From: CAYMTN01 sp964393335
GTDB lineage: Bacteria; Chloroflexota; Anaerolineae; Aggregatilineales; Aggregatilineaceae
Length of the DNA stretch: 34,961 nucleotides
NCBI GenBank assembly: GCA_964393335.1
Contig: CAYMTN010000029.1
Location: 1 to 34,961, forward strand
Direction of reading: 5' to 3'
Shown: piece by piece, positions 18,854-26,918 of the stretch
How positions within the stretch are numbered: the first letter of the stretch is position 1
Layout: every line of letters begins with the position of its first letter
Position numbers and translations under genes: made by a program
The notes under the pieces: model-generated
The model's database searches: none
Told to the model about the DNA's origin: nothing
Seen by the model: only the letters and a program-made list of their open reading frames with translations

Positions 18854-20179
18854 CTAACCCGGACCTTCCGGCACACCAGCGCCTTCGGGGACGGTCGACC
18901 AGCCGTACTCGATCAACACGCCCTTATGCGTGGTCGGCATACGACCTGTGCTGTAGAACGCGCCGTTTTCCACGTTGATGTGGCCGGCATCGCGCACCCA
19001 GTCCACAAGCTGGCTGCCCACCTGGGCGAACAGGTTATAGCTGTAGACGTCCGACACCAGCGGCCACCGGTCGATGGTGCAGATCATCGTGCCGCGCGCG
19101 CCCAGGTGGGCGGTTTCGGCCCCGACCGCTTCGTTGTTGCACGCAAACATGAACTGTCCGGTCGATGAGAAAAACGCGATCGTCGCGTGGACCGCACGCG
19201 GTACCCAGGCGGGCCGCGTGCAGTAGCCGATCTCGATATGCACCGCCTGCCCGGAGAGAATCAAATCGAGCGGCTGGCCGGTTGCCGCATTTTTGAACAC
19301 GATGCTCTCAAACCGAAAATCGCCGGTCCCTTCCCGGTCGGTGCGGTCGGCCACCGAAATACCGGCCAACTGGCTGCGCCGCTGCATCAGGTAGTGGCTG
19401 ACGCCGGCATCGGTTGGACCGTCATACGTGATCTCGCCGCTCTCCAGGACCAGCACGCGGCTGCACAACCCCAGGATCGCGTTCATCTGGTGGCTGACAA
19501 ACACCACCGTGCGCCCTTCCCCGGCGACCTCGCCCATTTTGCCCAGGCATTTTTGCTGGAACTCAGCGTCACCCACCGCCAGCACTTCGTCTACCAGCAG
19601 GATATTCGGCTGAAGGTGCGCGGCGACCGAAAATGCCAGCCGCAGATACATGCCGCTCGAATAATGTTTGACCGGCGTATCGATGAAGCGACCCACGCCG
19701 GAGAACGCCACGATCTCGTCGAACTTCGCGTCGATCTCCTCGCGGCGCATGCCCAGGATCGCGCCGTTCAGGTACGTATTCTCGCGCCCGGTCAGTTCCG
19801 GGTGAAAGCCGGTGCCGACTTCCAACAGCGATCCGACCCGCCCGCGAATCTGCGCGTACCCCTCGTCGGGGTTGGTGATGCGCGTCAGGACCTTGAGCAG
19901 CGTGCTTTTGCCCGCGCCATTACGCCCGATCACGCCGACGACCTCGCCGCGCCGCACGTCAAACGCCACGTTGCGCAGCGCCCAGATGAATTCACGATCG
20001 GTGCGCGGCAGGCCCTCGCCGCGTGCCAGCGAACGGGCGGCGCGCAGCGGTTTCAGCGCCGAATCGCTCAGGGCTTCGCGCAGGCTCTTGTTTCTCTCTT
20101 GCAGCGTGCCGATCCGGTAGCATTTTCCGAGATCAACGACCCGGACGGCGACATCGGCAGGCATCGATTTTAGCGGCAT
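18854..20179 (-). CDS. wzt: Polysaccharide ABC exporter ATPase with C-terminal Wzt domain
   Basis: A 441-residue protein. The start at ATG 20179 follows AGGGGGTG; the longer frame to 20548 overlaps the permease gene and is a shadow. Residues 10-250 are an ABC ATPase of the TagH/Wzt class: GVIGRNGAGKSTLLK, the family segment GSLLEVGTGFHPELTGREN, signature YSSGMYLRLAFSVA and Walker B ILLVDEVLAVGD. Residues 265-430 form an added domain (REGTGDFRFESIVFKN, VHIEIGYCTRP, FMFACNNE, VENGAFYSTGRMP) resembling the Wzt carbohydrate-binding domain that recognises the capped glycan end before export. It partners with the permease 11 bases upstream. Confidence 0.9.
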   Translation of the reverse strand: MPLKSMPADVAVRVVDLGKCYRIGTLQERNKSLREALSDSALKPLRAARSLARGEGLPRTDREFIWALRNVAFDVRRGEVVGVIGRNGAGKSTLLKVLTRITNPDEGYAQIRGRVGSLLEVGTGFHPELTGRENTYLNGAILGMRREEIDAKFDEIVAFSGVGRFIDTPVKHYSSGMYLRLAFSVAAHLQPNILLVDEVLAVGDAEFQQKCLGKMGEVAGEGRTVVFVSHQMNAILGLCSRVLVLESGEITYDGPTDAGVSHYLMQRRSQLAGISVADRTDREGTGDFRFESIVFKNAATGQPLDLILSGQAVHIEIGYCTRPAWVPRAVHATIAFFSSTGQFMFACNNEAVGAETAHLGARGTMICTIDRWPLVSDVYSYNLFAQVGSQLVDWVRDAGHINVENGAFYSTGRMPTTHKGVLIEYGWSTVPEGAGVPEGPG

Positions 20180-20190
20180 GATCGCACCCC

Positions 20191-21066
20191 CTACACCACG
20201 TCCGCGAAGGTACGTTCCATGCGCCGGAAGTAAAACGCGCCGCTGATCATCAGCGCCAGCGCCGCCACCGCCGATACCAGGACCATCAGCCCCGGCGGGC
20301 TGCCTTTGCCGAGCAGCGCCCATCGGAATCCCTCGGTCACGCCGACCATCGGATTCAGGCCATAGATCGTGCGCCAGGGTTGGTCCAGCAGGCTGGCCGG
20401 GTACACAACCGGAGTCGCGTACATCCAGAACTGCGCCAGAAACGGCACGATGTACCGCACGTCGCGGTACTGCGCGTTCATGGCGGCCAACCACAAACCC
20501 GCCCCCAGCGACGTCACCAGCGCCAGCAGCAGAAACGGCGGCAGCCACAACAGCGAGCCAACCGTCGGGTAGAGGCGATAATAGACCATCAAGCCGAGTA
20601 AAACCACGAACGCCAGCACAAAATCGACCAGCCCCGCCAGCACATTCGAAACCGGCACAATCAGCCGGGGAAAATACACTTTTTTGATCAGGTTGGAATC
20701 ACGCACCACGCTGCTAGACGCGTTCGACAGCCCGCTGGAAAAAAAGGTCCAGGGCAGCAGTCCCGCATAGCTGAAAATCGGGTAGGGGATGCCGTCGGAT
20801 GGCATCTTCGCCAACTGGCCAAAAAAGATGCTGAATACGATCATCGTGAAAACCGGCTGCAAAATCGCCCAGGCCGCGCCGAGGATCGTTTGTTTGTAGC
20901 GGATCTTGATGTCGCGCCAGGTGAAAAAATACAGCAGTTCGCGGTAAAACCAGACTTCACGCAGCCCCAGCGACACCCACCCGTGCACCGGCTCGATCAA
21001 CGTAATCTCATCGTCCGTGGCGTCAGGCGGAATCACCGCGTGCGGCGAAACGTCAGAAACAGCCAT
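20191..21066 (-). CDS. wzm: Polysaccharide ABC exporter permease (ABC-2, Wzm/TagG type)
   Basis: About 291 residues. It begins with a cytoplasmic segment ending REVWFYRELLYFFTWRDIKIRYKQTILGAAWAILQPVFTMIVFSIFFG, the signature N-terminus of Wzm/TagG/RfbA permeases, followed by about six membrane segments and the PFLAQFWMYATPVVYPASLL and LNPMVGVTEGFRWAL motifs. GTG 21069 and ATG 21066 are both possible starts; I chose ATG. It is the first gene of the seven-gene polysaccharide operon, which runs leftward to 14047. With Wzt it should flip a lipid-linked polysaccharide across the membrane. Confidence 0.92.
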   Translation of the reverse strand: MAVSDVSPHAVIPPDATDDEITLIEPVHGWVSLGLREVWFYRELLYFFTWRDIKIRYKQTILGAAWAILQPVFTMIVFSIFFGQLAKMPSDGIPYPIFSYAGLLPWTFFSSGLSNASSSVVRDSNLIKKVYFPRLIVPVSNVLAGLVDFVLAFVVLLGLMVYYRLYPTVGSLLWLPPFLLLALVTSLGAGLWLAAMNAQYRDVRYIVPFLAQFWMYATPVVYPASLLDQPWRTIYGLNPMVGVTEGFRWALLGKGSPPGLMVLVSAVAALALMISGAFYFRRMERTFADVV

Positions 21067-21229
21067 CACTCACAACTTTCCATCATCCACTCACGCGCCG
21101 TCAATCAGGTCATCGGTCCGGCGAGTATTGTACCCTGCGGCCATTCGCTGTCAACCGCCGTGCCACTGCCGGGCCCCTGACGCGCCGCCGGGATTTGTGC
21201 GATCCACCTGACGCGCCGCCCCGGCGCTG

Positions 21230-21238
21230 TGTTATAAT
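21230..21238 (+). promoter_or_regulatory. Extended -10 promoter of glyQS
   Basis: TGTTATAAT: TG, one base, then a perfect TATAAT at 21233-21238. No good -35 is seen, which extended -10 promoters do not need. The predicted start, near 21245, gives a leader of about 65 bases with no T-box specifier or terminator. Confidence 0.7.
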
Positions 21239-21310
21239 GCGCAGGCTTTCACATACCAGGATGTCAGGGCGCGGCGTGTGCGCTCGTTATCAATAGTCGA
21301 GGTCCAGCCA

Positions 21311-24300
21311 ATGACCAAACCGCTTTCGTTTCAAGACGTGATCATGAAGCTCCACCAGTTCTGGATCGACCAGGGCTGCGTGATGTGGCAGCCGCATAAC
21401 GTGCAGGTCGGCGCAGGGACCGGCAACCCGGCGACGCTGCTCGCCGTGCTGGGGCCGGAACCCTGGCGCGTGGCGTACGTCGAGCCGAGCATCCGCCCTG
21501 ACGATGGGCGCTACGGCGAAAACCCCAACCGGATGCAGTATTTCTACCAGTACCAGGTCATCCTCAAGCCGGACCCCGGCAATCCGCAGGAAATGTACCT
21601 GCAATCGCTCGAAGCGCTCGGCATCGACCCGCGCGAGCACGACATTCGTTTCGTGGAAGATAACTGGGAATCCCCGGCGCTGGGCGCGTGGGGTCTGGGC
21701 TGGGAAGTGTGGCTCGACGGGCAGGAGATCACGCAGTTCACGTACTTCCAACAGGCGGGCGGCATCACGCTGGACCCGGTCAGCGTCGAGATCACCTACG
21801 GGCTGGAACGGATCGTGCTGGCGCTGCAAGGCAAAAACGCCGTGTGGGATATTGACTGGAACGACATGATCACCTACGGCGACGTGCGGTTGCAGCCGGA
21901 GATCGAGTACTGCAAATATTACTTTGAGATCGCGGACGTCGAGGGGCTGAAACAAACGTACGACGTTTACGAACGTGAATACCAACGCGCGCTGGCGGCG
22001 GGAGTCGTCACACCGGCTTATGACTACGTGCTGAAATGCAGCCACCTGTTTAACGTGCTGGATGCGCGCGGCGCGATCGGCGTGACGGAACGCGCGGGTT
22101 ATTTCCGCCGCATGCGGGATATGACGCGCAGCATTGCCCAGGCGTATGTCGAACAGCGCACGCGCCTGGAATACCCGCTGATGGAAAAACTCAGCGACAT
22201 CAGCGAAGACACGCTGCGGCTGCCGCGCCAATCGGTGGGTATGACACCGACCGGGCCGGCGGACGTGCTGCTGGAGATCGGCACCGAAGAACTGCCCGCC
22301 GGTGATCTCAGCGATGCTCTGGCGCAGCTTGATGAGTTGGCTCCCCGCCTGTTTGACGATCTGCGGCTGGATCACGCGGGTGTGAGCGTGATGGGCACGC
22401 CGCGCCGCCTGGTGATCCACGCCAGAGACGTCGCCTTGCGCCAGCGAGACCAGGAGTCGCTGGTCAAGGGGCCGCCCGCGCAGCGCGCGTTTGACGCGGA
22501 CGGCAATCCCACCCAGGCAGCGGTAGGCTTCGCCCGCAGCAAGGGCGTGAGCGTGGACGATCTGACCGTGCGTGAGATCGACGGCGGTGAATACGTCGTC
22601 GCGCGGGTGCGCGAAACAGGCCGCCCGACGCCGGACGTGTTAACCGAGGCGCTGCCGGAGTTGATCGCGGCGATCAAATTCGGCAAATCGATGCGCTGGA
22701 ACAGCAGCGGCGTCAGTTTTTCGCGCCCGCTGCGCTGGATCGTGGCCCTGTTTGGCGGGCAGGTGATCCCGTTCCAGTACGCGGGCACGGCCAGCGGCGG
22801 CGTCACGCGCGGCATCCGCCCGCTGGGGTCGCCGGATGTCGTGTTGGGCACCATCAAAACCTACTTTGCCGAAATGGAAAAACAGGGCGTGATTCTCGAT
22901 CCCGCCGCCCGGCGCGCGGCCATCTGGGAGCAGGTGCAAGCCCTGGCAGCGGAAGTCGGCGGCACGATCCCCGACGACCCGGCGCTGCTCGAAGAAGTGA
23001 CCAATCTGGTCGAGCGCCCAACCGCGCTGCGCGGATCGTTCGAGCGAAAATACCTGGACCTGCCGCGCGAAGTGTTGATCGCCATGATGCGCAAGCACCA
23101 GCGTTATTTCCCGGTGGAAGACACGCAGGGCCGCCTGCTGCCGTATTTCATTGCCGTGCGCAGCGGCGACGACGAGCACCTCGACATCGTCACCGGCGGT
23201 AACGAACACGTCCTGCGCGCGCGGTTTGCCGACGCCGACTACTTTTTCCATGCCGACATTCAAAAACCGCTGGACGACTACCTGCCGCGCCTGGGCACGC
23301 TCACGTTTCAAGAAGACCTCGGTTCGATGCTGGACAAAGACCGGCGTTTGACGCGGTTAGTGCCCGAATTGGGCGGGCTGCTCGGCCTCTCCAACGACGA
23401 GATCCGCATCGCAGAGCGGGCCGCGCAGCTCTCGAAAGCCGATCTCGCCACGCAGATGGTCGTCGAAATGACGTCGCTGCAAGGCGTCATGGGGCGCTAT
23501 TACGCGCTGCACCAGGGCGAACCCGCCGCAGTGGCCGATGCCATCTTCGAACACTGGCTGCCGCGCGGCGCGGGCGACCGCCTGCCGCAGTCCGCGCCGG
23601 GGACGCTGCTCGCGCTTGCCGACCGGTTCGACAGCCTGGCCGGGTTGTTCGCAGCGGGCCTCGCCCCAACCGGCAGCGCCGATCCGTTTGCGCTGCGCCG
23701 GGCCGCGTTGGGTATCGTGCAAATCGTGTTGGACCAGGCGATTGACCTCGACCTGTATGACGCGGTTGAGCGCGGCGCTGCCGCCCAACCGATCCCGGTC
23801 AGCGAGGCCGTACAGGACGACGTCGTCAGCTTCATCACCGGGCGGCTGGACGTGCTGCTGCACGAACAGGGCTGGCCGCACGACGTGATCGCCGCCGTGC
23901 TGGCCGAGCAGGGCGCGAACCCGGCCCGCGCGCTGCAGGGCGTGACCGAGCTGGCCGCCTGGGTCCGACGCGAGGACTGGCCGCTGATCCTGGACAATTA
24001 CGCGCGCTGCGTGCGTATCACGCGCGACGAGCCGGACGTGTACGCGGTCGATCCGGCGGCGTTTGAAGACGATGCCGAGCACGCGCTGTTCGACGCGTAC
24101 CGGGCCGCGTCCGGCCAGTTGGACGCGCAGAGCAACGTCCACGACTTCCTGGCGGCCTTTGAACCGGTCGTGCCGGTCATCCAGCATTTCTTCGAGGCCG
24201 TGCTGGTCAACGCTGAAGATGATAAGGTGCGTAGAAACCGCTTGGGTCTGCTACAACTCATCGCCGCGCTGGCCGAGGGGTACGCCGACCTCAGCGAGCT

Positions 24301-24313
24301 GGCCGGTTTTTAG
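21311..24313 (+). CDS. glyQS: Glycyl-tRNA synthetase, alpha and beta subunits fused
   Basis: 1000 residues in one chain. I start at ATG 21311, eight bases after a GAGGT site; the frame upstream to 21278 lacks support. Residues 1-290 are GlyQ: DQGCVMWQPHNVQVGAG, PEPWRVAYVEPSIRPDDGRYGENPNRMQ, HDIRFVEDNWESPALGAWGLGWEVW and QFTYFQQAGG. After a linker of about 20 residues, GlyS begins at VLLEIGTEELPAGDL (near 320), with KFGKSMRW, MRKHQRYFPVED, the HD-like DLGSMLDKDRRL region and the C-terminal DALR-type tRNA-binding helices. The two genes are separate in most bacteria with the tetrameric enzyme; fused forms are known, for example in chlamydiae. It charges tRNA-Gly in the cytoplasm. Confidence 0.96.
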   Translation: MTKPLSFQDVIMKLHQFWIDQGCVMWQPHNVQVGAGTGNPATLLAVLGPEPWRVAYVEPSIRPDDGRYGENPNRMQYFYQYQVILKPDPGNPQEMYLQSLEALGIDPREHDIRFVEDNWESPALGAWGLGWEVWLDGQEITQFTYFQQAGGITLDPVSVEITYGLERIVLALQGKNAVWDIDWNDMITYGDVRLQPEIEYCKYYFEIADVEGLKQTYDVYEREYQRALAAGVVTPAYDYVLKCSHLFNVLDARGAIGVTERAGYFRRMRDMTRSIAQAYVEQRTRLEYPLMEKLSDISEDTLRLPRQSVGMTPTGPADVLLEIGTEELPAGDLSDALAQLDELAPRLFDDLRLDHAGVSVMGTPRRLVIHARDVALRQRDQESLVKGPPAQRAFDADGNPTQAAVGFARSKGVSVDDLTVREIDGGEYVVARVRETGRPTPDVLTEALPELIAAIKFGKSMRWNSSGVSFSRPLRWIVALFGGQVIPFQYAGTASGGVTRGIRPLGSPDVVLGTIKTYFAEMEKQGVILDPAARRAAIWEQVQALAAEVGGTIPDDPALLEEVTNLVERPTALRGSFERKYLDLPREVLIAMMRKHQRYFPVEDTQGRLLPYFIAVRSGDDEHLDIVTGGNEHVLRARFADADYFFHADIQKPLDDYLPRLGTLTFQEDLGSMLDKDRRLTRLVPELGGLLGLSNDEIRIAERAAQLSKADLATQMVVEMTSLQGVMGRYYALHQGEPAAVADAIFEHWLPRGAGDRLPQSAPGTLLALADRFDSLAGLFAAGLAPTGSADPFALRRAALGIVQIVLDQAIDLDLYDAVERGAAAQPIPVSEAVQDDVVSFITGRLDVLLHEQGWPHDVIAAVLAEQGANPARALQGVTELAAWVRREDWPLILDNYARCVRITRDEPDVYAVDPAAFEDDAEHALFDAYRAASGQLDAQSNVHDFLAAFEPVVPVIQHFFEAVLVNAEDDKVRRNRLGLLQLIAALAEGYADLSELAGF

Positions 24314-24335
24314 GCGTCACCCGACCACCGACAGG

Positions 24336-24357
24336 AGGGGCGCACGGCTGCGCCCCT
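24336..24357 (+). other. Perfect GC-rich hairpin between glyQS and the GT-C gene
   Basis: AGGGGCGCA (24336-24344) and TGCGCCCCT (24349-24357) form a 9-bp stem with loop CGGC, 23 bases after the glyQS stop. No T run follows. It overlaps an AGGAGG sequence at 24333-24338 that would otherwise resemble a ribosome site. Confidence 0.55.
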
Positions 24358-24384
24358 ATGCTTACGCTCATGGAGAGTTTTTGG

Positions 24385-26361
24385 ATGCTGCTGGAAAACA
24401 AACGGACGCTGATCGTGCTTTGCCTGGTAGGGCTGGTGCTTGGGGCACTGGCGATGCGGCTGATGGTCTTCGAGCGCTATTTGCCGGTCGTCGACTGGGG
24501 CGACGAACTGAATATGTACACCCTGGCCCGGCACTGGCGCGGCGTCGAGGATTTTACACAAAACAACGAGCGGCTGGCCGGTTATCCGCCCATGTACATC
24601 TGGATCAGCATGGGCGTGCAGGAGATCGTCGACCGGTTCAGCGAGCGATGGGTGTCGGTCCCGCAGTATATCTATGCGATGCGCCTGATCGCGGTTGTCG
24701 TCGGCACCCTGACGACGGCGTGTATCATCACCGCCGGATGGCTGTTAGGCGGTCCGCTGGCGGGCTGGCTGGCCGGGCTGGTGTGGGCCTTTTCACCGGC
24801 CATCGTGCCGTATGAAACGCTGGCGATCGGGGACCCGTTCATATTTTTGCTGTCCGCCGTGTCGATCACCTGCGCGATCCGCGCGTGGCAGAAGCAGTCG
24901 TTCCGCTGGTCCACCGCCAGTTTGATCGCGGGCCTGCTGGCGGTCTTTTTTAAGTACCCGTCGTTTTACGTGTTGATCCCCTGGGGCATCGTCACGCTGG
25001 GATTGACGGTTCGCCACGCCCGGCAGGCATGGCCCTGGCTGCTGCTCCACGCCGGGGTGACGCTGGGGGCCGTTGCGTACCTCGTGTGGGGTTATGACCT
25101 GTTCCGGATGCATATACCCGAAGCTACCCGTTTTACGGCCATCATCGAAAATGATGGCGTTTTGGGGATATTCCGGCGGCCCGGCATCGCCAACAACTTT
25201 GGATACAGCCTCAAGCCGTTCCTGTTTCCGGCGCTGTTTTACGGCGTGATGCTCGCCGGGGCGCTGGCCTTTGGGTTCAACCGCTGGAAGCGCCGCAAAA
25301 CAATCGATTGGCGCGTGATCGTCGTGCTCGGCCTGTACGCGTATGCCGGGATCATTCTCTCGACCACACACACCTACATTCACGACATCAACCGCATCCG
25401 GTTTGTGCTGCCGGTGACAGTCGGGCTGGCGCTCATGTGGGCGCTGGCCGTCACGCAGATCACGTATACCATGCGCGGCCTGCTGCCACGCGCCGGGCGC
25501 ACCCGCCGGCTGCTGGGCAACAGCGCCGCCGCCGTGATCGGCATGGTGTTTTTTGTCCCGGCGGCAGTCGATATGACAGGCGTCATCAAAGACTTCTGGC
25601 GCGTGGATTCGCGCGAGTATTTGTGGGACTGGTCCGACGTGAACGTGCCGCCGGAGGGCCGCATCTTGATGTACAACACCAGCGTGTTGTTTGACGCCTG
25701 GAACCGTCCCTGGATCGGGTACAACGGCGTGACCAGTTTCGACTGGTGGCTGGTGGATGACGTGATGGAAGAAACGCCCGCGCGGTGGGTGGAGCGCGGC
25801 ATCATGTACCTGGCCCTGACGGACGAGGACCGCCGCACCGCCCCCGATCCCGCCGCGTTAGACGCCTACCTGGACCACCTGCTGCTGCTCAAACATTTCC
25901 AGCCGGAAAATCCCGCCGGGCCGAAAGAAATATTCTTCTACCGTATGCTGCTGCCCGAAACACAGACCGACGTAATCTTCGGCGGCCAGATTCGGCTGGT
26001 CGGTTATGACCTGCACACCGGCGACGCCGCGCCGGGTGGAACGATCACCTTCCGCCCGTACTGGCAAATCGTGCGCCCGCCGGACGACAACTACTCGATG
26101 TTTGTGCACCTGTATCCCGCCGACTCCGACACGCTCATCACCCAGGCGGATACCGCCCCGACCAATGACAAGCGGCTCACGCTCTTGTGGCGCGATCCCG
26201 GCGAAACGTTGATCGGCGCACACGTGGTCGTATCTCTGCCGGACGATCTGCCCCCCGGCGCGTACCGGCTGGCGATTGGCCTCTACAACTGGCAAACCTG
26301 GGAGCGTCTGCGCCTGCCGGACGGCAGCGATTATCTTAGTCTGCCGGTCGAGGTGCAGTAG
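24385..26361 (+). CDS. Membrane GT-C glycosyltransferase (PMT/ArnT-like) with C-terminal beta domain
   Basis: About 658 residues. ATG 24385 is preceded at seven bases by GGAGAG and leads straight into the first membrane helix; an in-frame ATG at 24358 lacks a well-placed site. After helix 1, VVDWGDELNMYTLARHW supplies the acidic DE pair of the first outside loop that is catalytic in PMT/ArnT-type enzymes. About eleven hydrophobic segments follow to residue 420. These enzymes use polyprenyl-phosphate sugars outside the membrane. Residues 530-658 (FGGQIRLVGYDL, ITFRPYWQIV, YSMFVHLYP, DDLPPGAYRLAIGLYNWQTWERL) form a soluble beta-sandwich-like domain, presumably extracytoplasmic. The target is unknown. 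Confidence 0.82.
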   Translation: MLLENKRTLIVLCLVGLVLGALAMRLMVFERYLPVVDWGDELNMYTLARHWRGVEDFTQNNERLAGYPPMYIWISMGVQEIVDRFSERWVSVPQYIYAMRLIAVVVGTLTTACIITAGWLLGGPLAGWLAGLVWAFSPAIVPYETLAIGDPFIFLLSAVSITCAIRAWQKQSFRWSTASLIAGLLAVFFKYPSFYVLIPWGIVTLGLTVRHARQAWPWLLLHAGVTLGAVAYLVWGYDLFRMHIPEATRFTAIIENDGVLGIFRRPGIANNFGYSLKPFLFPALFYGVMLAGALAFGFNRWKRRKTIDWRVIVVLGLYAYAGIILSTTHTYIHDINRIRFVLPVTVGLALMWALAVTQITYTMRGLLPRAGRTRRLLGNSAAAVIGMVFFVPAAVDMTGVIKDFWRVDSREYLWDWSDVNVPPEGRILMYNTSVLFDAWNRPWIGYNGVTSFDWWLVDDVMEETPARWVERGIMYLALTDEDRRTAPDPAALDAYLDHLLLLKHFQPENPAGPKEIFFYRMLLPETQTDVIFGGQIRLVGYDLHTGDAAPGGTITFRPYWQIVRPPDDNYSMFVHLYPADSDTLITQADTAPTNDKRLTLLWRDPGETLIGAHVVVSLPDDLPPGAYRLAIGLYNWQTWERLRLPDGSDYLSLPVEVQ

Positions 26362-26403
26362 CCATTCACCCGCGCCAGGATCGAATCATTCAAACGATAA
26401 CCT

Positions 26404-26470
26404 AACCACAGAACACGAGGGCCGCAGAGAAAAAGCATGTCTCTGCGTTCTCCGTGTCCCGGTGGTGAAA
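26404..26470. repeat. Imperfect inverted repeat of dispersed ACCACAGA type
   Basis: A left arm starting ACCACAGAACACGAGG and ending CGCAGAGA is mirrored by a right arm starting TCTCTGCG and ending CCCGGTGGT, around an AAAAAGCATG centre, giving a roughly 26-bp hairpin with mismatches. Its sequence resembles the ACCACAGAG...CTCTGTGGT repeats scattered between genes in several bacterial phyla. It lies 43 bases after the GT-C stop. It has no ORF and no clear target-site duplication. Confidence 0.6.
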
Positions 26471-26596
26471 GAAGTTGGGACGTCGCTAGAATAAGCCAGC
26501 CCTGACCCGCGCGAACCGGCGGCGCGTCAGAAGCAAGCGGCCAACGGTTGACGAATAACGAGCCACAGTCTACGGATCACGGCCAACGTACCAACC

Positions 26597-26626
26597 TTGA
26601 CAGCCTGCCCCCCATCCCGGTACAAT
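26597..26626 (+). promoter_or_regulatory. Consensus promoter of the ABC-F leader transcript
   Basis: TTGACA (26597-26602), an 18-base spacer and TACAAT (26621-26626). This is the best sigma70-type match in the window. The transcript should start near 26632-26634, about 285 bases before the ABC-F start codon. Confidence 0.8.
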
Positions 26627-26701
26627 ACGTCGTGTCGGGGCGGAAACGGTACTGATCCGTTTTCACTCCGTCCTCCGTCGAAAAAAGTGGAAAGGTCCGT
26701 C

Positions 26702-26725
26702 ATGACAGGGTTGGTCCGCAGCTAG
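26702..26725 (+). CDS. Possible 7-codon leader peptide (uORF)
   Basis: ATG at 26702 encodes MTGLVRS and stops at TAG 26723-26725. GGAAAGG at 26689-26695 is a good ribosome site at 6-base spacing. The start lies in the 8-base palindrome GTCATGAC. A second mini-ORF, MADNV (26767-26784), has no ribosome site. Translation of either is unproven; the arrangement fits a leader peptide whose stalling alters downstream RNA folding. Confidence 0.4.
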   Translation: MTGLVRS

Positions 26726-26810
26726 CCGGTTCACCGGGAACGCTTGTGCTGTGATCCTGTCGTTTGATGGCTGACAACGTTTAACCCTGCCTCACTACTG
26801 AGTCGACACG

Positions 26811-26839
26811 CGCCGCGCGGGCTTCCCGGCGGCGTTTTT
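26811..26839 (+). terminator. Intrinsic terminator in the ABC-F leader
   Basis: CGCCGC-CGGG and CCCG-GCGGCG pair (26811-26821 with 26825-26834, one bulged G) around a CTT loop, followed by TTTTTGTGTCTTTT. It lies 79 bases before the ABC-F ATG, between promoter and gene, so read-through must occur for expression from the 26597 promoter. Confidence 0.8.
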
Positions 26840-26918
26840 GTGTCTTTTCGTCCACCGACTCGCGTTGCCAGAACCCGGCGGGTGTGTGCCTCCGCCCAAA
26901 TCGAAAGGGCCTTTCACC

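Larger units (their letters stand above)
26632..26839 (+). ncRNA. Structured leader RNA upstream of ABC-F gene, candidate attenuator
   Basis: Starts at a strong promoter and ends at an intrinsic terminator. GTGTCG (26632-26637) can pair with CGACAC (26804-26809), closing the whole element. Inside are two mutually exclusive stems: GGAAACGG/CCGTTTTC (26642-26649, 26657-26664) and TTTTCACT/AGTGGAAA (26660-26667, 26686-26693). The second would cover the ribosome site of a 7-codon ORF at 26702. GACAGG (26704-26709) can pair with CCTGTC (26756-26761), or CAGGGTT (26706-26712) with AACCCTG (26783-26789). Attenuator leaders with short ORFs are known for ABC-F resistance genes in Firmicutes. An independent small RNA such as 6S RNA is an alternative. 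Confidence 0.5.

Noticed and set aside
21239..21310. T-box riboswitch in the glyQS leader
   Set aside because: The leader is only about 65 bases, with no T-box sequence and no terminator.
21290..22420. Minus-strand open frame opposite glyQS
   Set aside because: Antisense shadow of the conserved synthetase, without homology features or ribosome site.
26632..26810. 6S RNA or RNase P RNA as the identity of the leader
   Set aside because: Length and end pairing would suit 6S RNA, but the internal region folds into several local hairpins rather than one rod with a central bubble. A GGAAAGGTCCG stretch recalls RNase P, but the element is far too short and other conserved regions are missing. Kept only as an alternative.
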